DNA from: a virus | Virus record (IMG/VR): IMGVR_UViG_3300020439_001829 | Location: 1 to 55,883 of that record | Length of the DNA: 55,883 nucleotides | Reading direction: 5' to 3' (one strand) | Shown: piece by piece, positions 50,678 through 55,883 of the stretch | Position numbering within the stretch: the first letter of the stretch is position 1 | How the letters are laid out: each line of letters opens with the position of its first letter | The notes under the pieces: generated by a model | The model's input: the letters and a program-made list of their open reading frames with translations, nothing else | The model's database searches: none | What the model was told of the DNA's origin: nothing | Program-made: the position numbers and the translations under genes

Positions 50678-53188
50678 TTACTCATCGTTTGAACTTTGTT
50701 CTTGTTGTTCTGCAATCTCTCTGTTCTTTACAAATAAAATATCATCTACATCCGAACCTCTTTCACCATCAAATGCTTGAATCTCTTCAGTTTGGTTTAT
50801 CTCTCTTGAATATTCTTCTAAACCCTCCATATCAATTCTTAAATTACCTTGAATTTGAGTATCCCAACCTGATGTTGATAATGTATGATTTATAGAAGTA
50901 ACCATAAACATACCAAATCTTCTATATAACTCTGGTAAGTAATCTACTGCAAACACATCATACATCTTTATACCCGCAATTCCAGGCATTGTAAAACTAC
51001 ATTGTAATGGTGTTAATGGGTCTATACTTGTTTTTGAACCTGGTCCTTTATTTAAATACCACTGCATCCCCCTTACAAAACTTGATAGTAAAGAACCATT
51101 TCTATCATAAACTAATCCTTGTTTTTGTGGTTGGTCTATTTCATCATCTGTTAACCATCTTGCACCTGTATCATCTAATTTACTCTGTTCATTTGCTGCT
51201 TTATTTCTTTGGTCTACTTCATTCTGAAGAGTATCATAAAATTCATTATCTTCAGTAGATTCTCCCAATTCATATGTAATATTACCCTCTTCATCTTTAA
51301 TAGGTTTAACTGATAAACCTTTAATAAATGGAAAAAAGATTTCTTTTAATAATCCATCAGCTCCTACATCTCCCTCGTCTGGATTTGAAGATACCGATGT
51401 ATTATGTAGTTTTGCAAGTGCAACCACTCCTTTGTTTTCTGGTGCACCACTACCACCAAATCCATCTGTTTTAAAATTAGTGTTACCATGAAACATTGCC
51501 TGTGTTGCCATCGCACTTGACATATTTACATTAATACTAAAATCTTTAAATAAACCTCGATTGTTATATAGTGGGAACACAAATACTGTTTTTGCATCTG
51601 CCTTTGATGCATCTAAAGATTCATAAGTAGATTTTTTACCCTCTACTCTAAATGGATTTGTATCTTTGATTCTGAACTTAGTCATAAACCTATCCACAAC
51701 AGCGATTTTACCATTTTTAGTTTGTGATTGAAATACACCGAAATCCCAAAATCCACCATATCTTGCAGTAACATTAGACCAAAAACTTTGTAATCCACTT
51801 TCTATATCTCTGATTCCTTTAAATTGTTGAGCAAGGAAATCTGCACTGAAAACAAAATTTCTTATAACTCCATATTCCTCACCATCTACTCTAAAAGGTT
51901 TAAAATTTTGTTGTATATCACTAAAGGTTTGATATACATTAGTATATGCATTTCGTGTATCTTCATTATCAAAATCACTATTTTCTCCACCTGCATCTTT
52001 AATTGAAGTTAATCCAATTACCTTTTCAGGTATGATAATTTCTTTACCAATTGTAAAAAGATTTTTATGCCATCTACAAACATTATCACCTGAAACTGCT
52101 GTAAATGTAGGTTCATCAGAATCACTACCATTTTCCATTTCATAACTTTCATCTGTAGATTGTATGTATGTAAGTAATCCCTCGTATTTGGAAGTATCAA
52201 CATCGGGTTTTGATGCAACTGCAAAAAACTTATTTAAAACTTTATCTTCAAAATATCCCCAAGTACAATATGATTTATTATCAATTTCATTGTAGTAAAT
52301 TTTATCTTTATTATCTGTCGGATGTTTCTGTAAAGTATTTTTCAAAACATCATTAAAGTTATCTAATATCAAATCAAAAGTTTCACCTGATTTTCTAAAT
52401 GCCTCTGCCAATAACTGGTCATTCTTTTTCTTAGTTACTTCAGTTACATTACCACCTGGGTCTGTCGTTCCTTTGAACAAAGTATTACCCATACTTGTTA
52501 GTTCAGTAGTACAATCATATTCACCATTCGGACCAACATTCCAACTAAAACTTTTGATAGTACCTATTGCAGCATTATAATTTCCACCACCTTGTAATAT
52601 CTTTTCTTCAATTGCACTATAATAACTAAACATATCATTTACTTTTTTCAATGTATTGAATTCAATTCCAGGTACACTCCAACCAAACTCAACCAAGACT
52701 GTTCTACCATGTTTTAAAAATGATTTTTCATAAACCTCGAAATCATCTGGGTCATACATTTTCCAATTAATTGTTATGTTCTGTATTGAGTGGTTTTTAA
52801 ATGATGTTGTAACACCTGTAACACCAACTCCTGCTCTTAAATTTGATGCAGGTGTGTTATTTAATAAATTTGTTTTTGATGTAATTGGTCGATTGATTAA
52901 TTGACCGTTTTCGAAATCACTTCTTAATTGTAATGGTGTTTCCTCTACTATGTTAAGTGGTCTTATAAACTTACCATCCTCATCTTTTTCATATGTTGGT
53001 GTAGTACCACTAACACGAACCCAACAAGATTTAGTTAACATTTGTGAGTAAGGATTAGATTCTATCTCTTTACTAATTGTACTTAATGGATTTCTATCTG
53101 AATCAGTACGATTCATTGAATTTATTCTATCAAATAATTGTAATTGGATATTTGGTTTTATTTGATTACCTATTGGAAAACCACTCAT
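50678..53188 (-). CDS. baseplate hub-like structural protein
   Basis: An 836-residue protein without a signal peptide. ITINWKMYDPDDFEVYEKSF followed by LVEFGWSVPG resembles early barrels of baseplate hub proteins. The end MYDVFAVDYLPELYRRFGMF with VTSINHTLSTSGWDTQIQGN is typical of the last domain of gp27/gpD-like hubs. It lies just after a LysM-like gp53 analogue and a tube/baseplate protein. The exact counterpart in T4 is not certain. Confidence 0.6.
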   Translation of the reverse strand: MSGFPIGNQIKPNIQLQLFDRINSMNRTDSDRNPLSTISKEIESNPYSQMLTKSCWVRVSGTTPTYEKDEDGKFIRPLNIVEETPLQLRSDFENGQLINRPITSKTNLLNNTPASNLRAGVGVTGVTTSFKNHSIQNITINWKMYDPDDFEVYEKSFLKHGRTVLVEFGWSVPGIEFNTLKKVNDMFSYYSAIEEKILQGGGNYNAAIGTIKSFSWNVGPNGEYDCTTELTSMGNTLFKGTTDPGGNVTEVTKKKNDQLLAEAFRKSGETFDLILDNFNDVLKNTLQKHPTDNKDKIYYNEIDNKSYCTWGYFEDKVLNKFFAVASKPDVDTSKYEGLLTYIQSTDESYEMENGSDSDEPTFTAVSGDNVCRWHKNLFTIGKEIIIPEKVIGLTSIKDAGGENSDFDNEDTRNAYTNVYQTFSDIQQNFKPFRVDGEEYGVIRNFVFSADFLAQQFKGIRDIESGLQSFWSNVTARYGGFWDFGVFQSQTKNGKIAVVDRFMTKFRIKDTNPFRVEGKKSTYESLDASKADAKTVFVFPLYNNRGLFKDFSINVNMSSAMATQAMFHGNTNFKTDGFGGSGAPENKGVVALAKLHNTSVSSNPDEGDVGADGLLKEIFFPFIKGLSVKPIKDEEGNITYELGESTEDNEFYDTLQNEVDQRNKAANEQSKLDDTGARWLTDDEIDQPQKQGLVYDRNGSLLSSFVRGMQWYLNKGPGSKTSIDPLTPLQCSFTMPGIAGIKMYDVFAVDYLPELYRRFGMFMVTSINHTLSTSGWDTQIQGNLRIDMEGLEEYSREINQTEEIQAFDGERGSDVDDILFVKNREIAEQQEQSSNDE

Positions 53189-53192
53189 AATA

Positions 53193-53501
53193 TTACTCTG
53201 TAAATGTATTGATTCGTTCTAACTCTGATACAATATTTCCAGTATCCGTAGGAATTGCAAGTTTAGTTCCTATTGGTAAAGTAAATCCACCACTATATGA
53301 TTCTGGATTAGCCCTTGCAATAATCCACCATAAAGTAGTATCCCCATAAAACTTATATGCCATTGTATCCCATCTATCACCCTCTTTACTATAATATGTT
53401 TTATCACTATTCTTAGGTGTTATCTTAGGATAGTTTGTAACAGAACGAAATCTCGTTTTATTATTATCTTTTAAAATTTTTGTGTATCTATATCTATTCA
53501 T
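53193..53501 (-). CDS. LysM-like baseplate wedge protein (T4 gp53-like)
   Basis: A 102-residue protein. DRWDTMAYKFYGDTTLWWII and IPIGTKLAIPTD-type elements (here LPIGTKLAIPTD) form the LysM-like fold used by gp53 and by P2 gpX-type tail proteins. It bridges wedge and hub. It overlaps the larger baseplate gene upstream by one nucleotide and precedes the hub-like gene by 4 nt. Confidence 0.8.
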   Translation of the reverse strand: MNRYRYTKILKDNNKTRFRSVTNYPKITPKNSDKTYYSKEGDRWDTMAYKFYGDTTLWWIIARANPESYSGGFTLPIGTKLAIPTDTGNIVSELERINTFTE

Positions 53502-55099
53502 TATTTAAGACCCTCTGACCATTTTGGTTCACCTTTCATTATTGGTCTTTTAGTGGAACCATCGGTAGGATTATTTTTTCCAAATGTACCAAAGGTATCA
53601 GTTTTAATACCTGAATCTTTTAAATGTGGTACTTCATAATGTTTAGATAATGAGTGTGGTAAGTACTTTCCAATGTAAACAAACTCTACACTTATATTCC
53701 AATATTGTGGTATTTGAAATCCATCATCAAGTTCCCATGTTGAAGTTTCTTCTATTGTACAAGTAATACTATTAAAGTAACCAGGTGTATTATTGAATAA
53801 ATCACCAATGGTTAAATAAATGTATGGTGCAACTGGTCTCATCTCACCATCACCACCATAATTTTTATAATGTGGATAACCCAATCCAATTAAGTAATTC
53901 ATTTTTTCTTGTATGATTGGTATCTCTTGTTTAGTGAATGCTGCTACTTTAAAATCAAATGAAACAGTACGATTTGTACCTGTATAAACATGAACTGCAT
54001 CAGGTCTACCAATATATCTTTCTTGTGAGTATTCTGGTGAAACTGTATCAGTTATGGTTCCAAGATGAGCAGGGAATACTAACCACTTACCATTTACTGC
54101 ATCTCTAATTCTAAATTTAATAAAATCTTTTGGTAATTTATCTGTATTAAGTTGTCCATAAGTACCACCATAAGGAACTTGTAATGCGTTAGAAATACCC
54201 TTTCCATAAATTGAGTTACCAATCATTCTTATTTTACCAGAACCCAAATCTTGTTCTGATGCTTTCACATCACCAGTAATGGTGAAGTTAGTTACATTTA
54301 CATTTCCAATACCATCATCTTTTTTATCTTCATTTTTAACATTTGTAGGATAGTTATCCTTTAATTGTTCAAAGGTTTTTGCACCTTTACTATTAACAAC
54401 ATTCGCAGGATTATCAAATGGATTTTCTGAATCACCTGTTAAGAAATTTCTCACGGTATCAAAAATACTACCACCAAACTCATCTGCATTACTTATACCA
54501 TCATTTAATCTAAGTAATCTATTTAATGGATTACCATCTGAATCAGTAGAAGTATCTCTAATATTTTTGATATTATCGGGGTCATCATATTTTGGTGGTT
54601 CATTAAAGAATTGAAATCCATCTGCATTTCTTGATTGATGTACGGTTGGTGCCGAAGATGCTATGGTTGAGAGTGGATTAAAATCTCTGTTTTCTTTTAT
54701 AGGATTTTGTCTTTGTAGTAATGCCTGTTTCAAATTCCATAATACACCTCTTGGTGTTAAAGTGAACTTACCCAATCTTACTACATCTTCTGCTGCTCTT
54801 ACTAATTGTAATGCCGCACCACCTCTTGCAATACCATCATCTAATCTCGCACTATCGTAACTATCTCCTATATCCTTTACAATAAATGGTTGGTCAAACC
54901 CAAGATTGTTCTCTCCTCTTAATGCCTTATTACCATTGTTTTCTTTATAGATTGCATCTACTTCATCTAATCTATCTTCTAATTTTTTATTTGCAGTAGA
55001 GTTTGCAGGAAGATTATCTTGGTTAGTTTTTCCACTATCACCAACTTTTTTCTTCCAATCAAATTGTGTTATATCTGTTGTTTTATCAAATAATGCCAT
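53501..55099 (-). CDS. tube-initiator / baseplate protein (gp48/gp54-like)
   Basis: A 532-residue protein. The N-terminal 270 residues are polar and poorly ordered. The rest contains SPEYSQERYIGRPDAVHVY and FKVAAFTKQEIPIIQEKMNY with GLGYPHY, a pattern of tail-tube-like domains in contractile tails. The gene follows the tape-measure-like gene, the position of gp48 and gp54 in T4. The assignment is from order and fold pattern. Confidence 0.55.
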   Translation of the reverse strand: MALFDKTTDITQFDWKKKVGDSGKTNQDNLPANSTANKKLEDRLDEVDAIYKENNGNKALRGENNLGFDQPFIVKDIGDSYDSARLDDGIARGGAALQLVRAAEDVVRLGKFTLTPRGVLWNLKQALLQRQNPIKENRDFNPLSTIASSAPTVHQSRNADGFQFFNEPPKYDDPDNIKNIRDTSTDSDGNPLNRLLRLNDGISNADEFGGSIFDTVRNFLTGDSENPFDNPANVVNSKGAKTFEQLKDNYPTNVKNEDKKDDGIGNVNVTNFTITGDVKASEQDLGSGKIRMIGNSIYGKGISNALQVPYGGTYGQLNTDKLPKDFIKFRIRDAVNGKWLVFPAHLGTITDTVSPEYSQERYIGRPDAVHVYTGTNRTVSFDFKVAAFTKQEIPIIQEKMNYLIGLGYPHYKNYGGDGEMRPVAPYIYLTIGDLFNNTPGYFNSITCTIEETSTWELDDGFQIPQYWNISVEFVYIGKYLPHSLSKHYEVPHLKDSGIKTDTFGTFGKNNPTDGSTKRPIMKGEPKWSEGLK

Positions 55100-55103
55100 A
55101 ATC

Positions 55104-55883
55104 CTACTCTAATGTTAAATCTGATATTGCTTTTTTGTTTTCTTCTTGTTTTCTAATTAATGCATCTTCCTTAGCAATCAAGATATCTAATCTTTCTGCT
55201 ACATCATCCATTGCTCCACCACCAAAGAACTTATCATACTTATCAACAAATTGTTTCATTGCCTCTGGGCCTGCATTCATTGCTGCTGTAAGTTCTGCAT
55301 TTTGTTCTTTAGTTAAATTCGTTCTTTCTTCTTCAAGTTTTTTCAATGCATCTTCTTTTTCTTTTTGTTTCTGTTCTAAGGTTTCATTCTTCTCCAGTTT
55401 TTTACCTATGAACTCACCTGCCGCTTGTCCAATCATACTACCAAGAGCGATTCCTAATGGTCCTCCGAATGCTCCAATCGCACCACCAATTATTGCTCCA
55501 GCTCCACCACCAACTGCTCCTTTATCACCAGTCTTAACACCTTTGTAAATATCAGCTCCACCCATAGCAGCATTTACAACACCACCTGCACCTAACAATT
55601 TACCACCAACTGTTTTAAATCCTTGTTTACCAATTCCAACTTTTGCAAGATTCGATGCACGATTTGCTGCCTGTGTTGTTTTTACATTCTTTAGATACTC
55701 AGCTTTCTTAACTCCTTTAAATGCCATTCCACTCTTTTCATAAGGTAATGCTTTTGGTCCACCTCTCATGAAGTTTCCTGCCTTTGTCATTGCGTTAGCA
55801 CCTTTACCACCCTTACCGAAGAAATTCTTTAGTGCCTTAACACCTTGTACCGCAGTGTTTGCAATGACTGCTGCAGTTAATAA
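55104..55883 (-). CDS. tape-measure-like protein, N-terminus outside the window
   Basis: The reading frame continues without a stop to the edge of the window, so the ATG at 55790 is not the likely start; 259 codons are seen. A Gly/Ala-rich hydrophobic stretch (GGGAGAIIGGAIGAFGGPLG) with small-residue packing is followed by a Lys/Glu coiled coil (about 80 residues). This matches the C-terminal part of tail tape-measure or membrane-active injection proteins. It lies first before the baseplate genes, as gp29 does in T4. Confidence 0.6.
   Translation of the reverse strand, partial: LLTAAVIANTAVQGVKALKNFFGKGGKGANAMTKAGNFMRGGPKALPYEKSGMAFKGVKKAEYLKNVKTTQAANRASNLAKVGIGKQGFKTVGGKLLGAGGVVNAAMGGADIYKGVKTGDKGAVGGGAGAIIGGAIGAFGGPLGIALGSMIGQAAGEFIGKKLEKNETLEQKQKEKEDALKKLEEERTNLTKEQNAELTAAMNAGPEAMKQFVDKYDKFFGGGAMDDVAERLDILIAKEDALIRKQEENKKAISDLTLE

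Noticed and set aside
124-55548. Many open frames of 60-137 codons on the plus strand
   Set aside because: All lie opposite better-supported minus-strand genes, have no ribosome sites or family motifs, and are rich in Ser, Leu, Tyr and Ile as expected for the complement of AT-rich genes.
1-55883. tRNA genes
   Set aside because: TTCGAATCC-like strings (for example near 40510 and 39790) lie inside coding sequence and have no matching cloverleaf stems.

Overview
The window looks like part of a T4-type (myovirus) bacteriophage genome from an AT-rich, probably marine, phage. Every gene I can support lies on the minus strand, packed head to tail with 4-20 nt overlaps, so transcription runs from high to low coordinates. 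The T4-type core is clear: gp32-like SSB, UvsX recombinase, RNase H-type exonuclease, gp41-type helicase, family B DNA polymerase (gp43), sliding clamp (gp45), clamp-loader subunits (gp44 and a displaced gp62) and baseplate or tail proteins. No tRNA gene, integrase, insertion sequence or CRISPR array was seen. The host is unknown. A full-length TonB-dependent receptor with a carboxypeptidase-regulatory N-domain and a signal peptide ending in FAQ suggests, as inference only, a host of the Bacteroidota/Marinimicrobia type.

Layout in transcription order (right to left). 55.9-50.7 kb: tail and baseplate genes, namely the end of a tape-measure-like protein, a tube/baseplate protein, a LysM-like gp53 analogue and a hub-like protein. 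50.6-44.7 kb: ThyX, a RimK-like ATP-grasp ligase, a polymerase-A-like palm/fingers protein, a ParB-like protein and two proteins of unknown function. 44.5-43.2 kb: two type IV prepilin-like genes and a small protein. 43.2-41.0 kb: a run of very small genes with sigma70-like promoters, three of them under 60 codons. 40.9-39.3 kb: a GHKL ATPase joined to a PD-(D/E)XK motif. 39.2-38.7 kb: a non-coding interval that folds into many hairpins and ends in a terminator, a strong candidate for a large structured RNA.

38.6-22.1 kb: the replication and nucleotide module (gp32, UvsX, RNase H, gp41, class II ribonucleotide reductase, TonB receptor, DNA polymerase, clamp, two tandem DNA methylase paralogues, clamp loader). 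22.1-14.1 kb: a modification and accessory block with a DUF2061 membrane protein, a shortened AMP-forming ligase, a GNAT-like protein, a Hint-domain structural protein, four 2OG-Fe(II) oxygenases, a QueC-like PP-loop ATPase, a sulfotransferase-like protein, gp62, ClpP and a nucleotide-modification-associated protein. 14.1-12.2 kb: a Cas4/AddB-like nuclease, a SLOG protein and a small ribbon-helix-helix candidate. 12.2-0 kb: a glycan-type cluster of about seven glycosyltransferases, a methyltransferase, an ATP-grasp ligase, a class V aminotransferase, a HAD phosphatase, an APS-kinase-like protein and a polysaccharide deacetylase cut by the window edge.

Together the genes describe a lytic phage that brings its own replisome and nucleotide supply, and devotes about 20 kb to building or decorating a glycan or protein surface. 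It also carries genes for host-envelope components (receptor, pilins). The most unusual items are the structured RNA candidate, the TonB receptor, the prepilin pair, the GHKL-nuclease fusion and the second, family-A-like polymerase.
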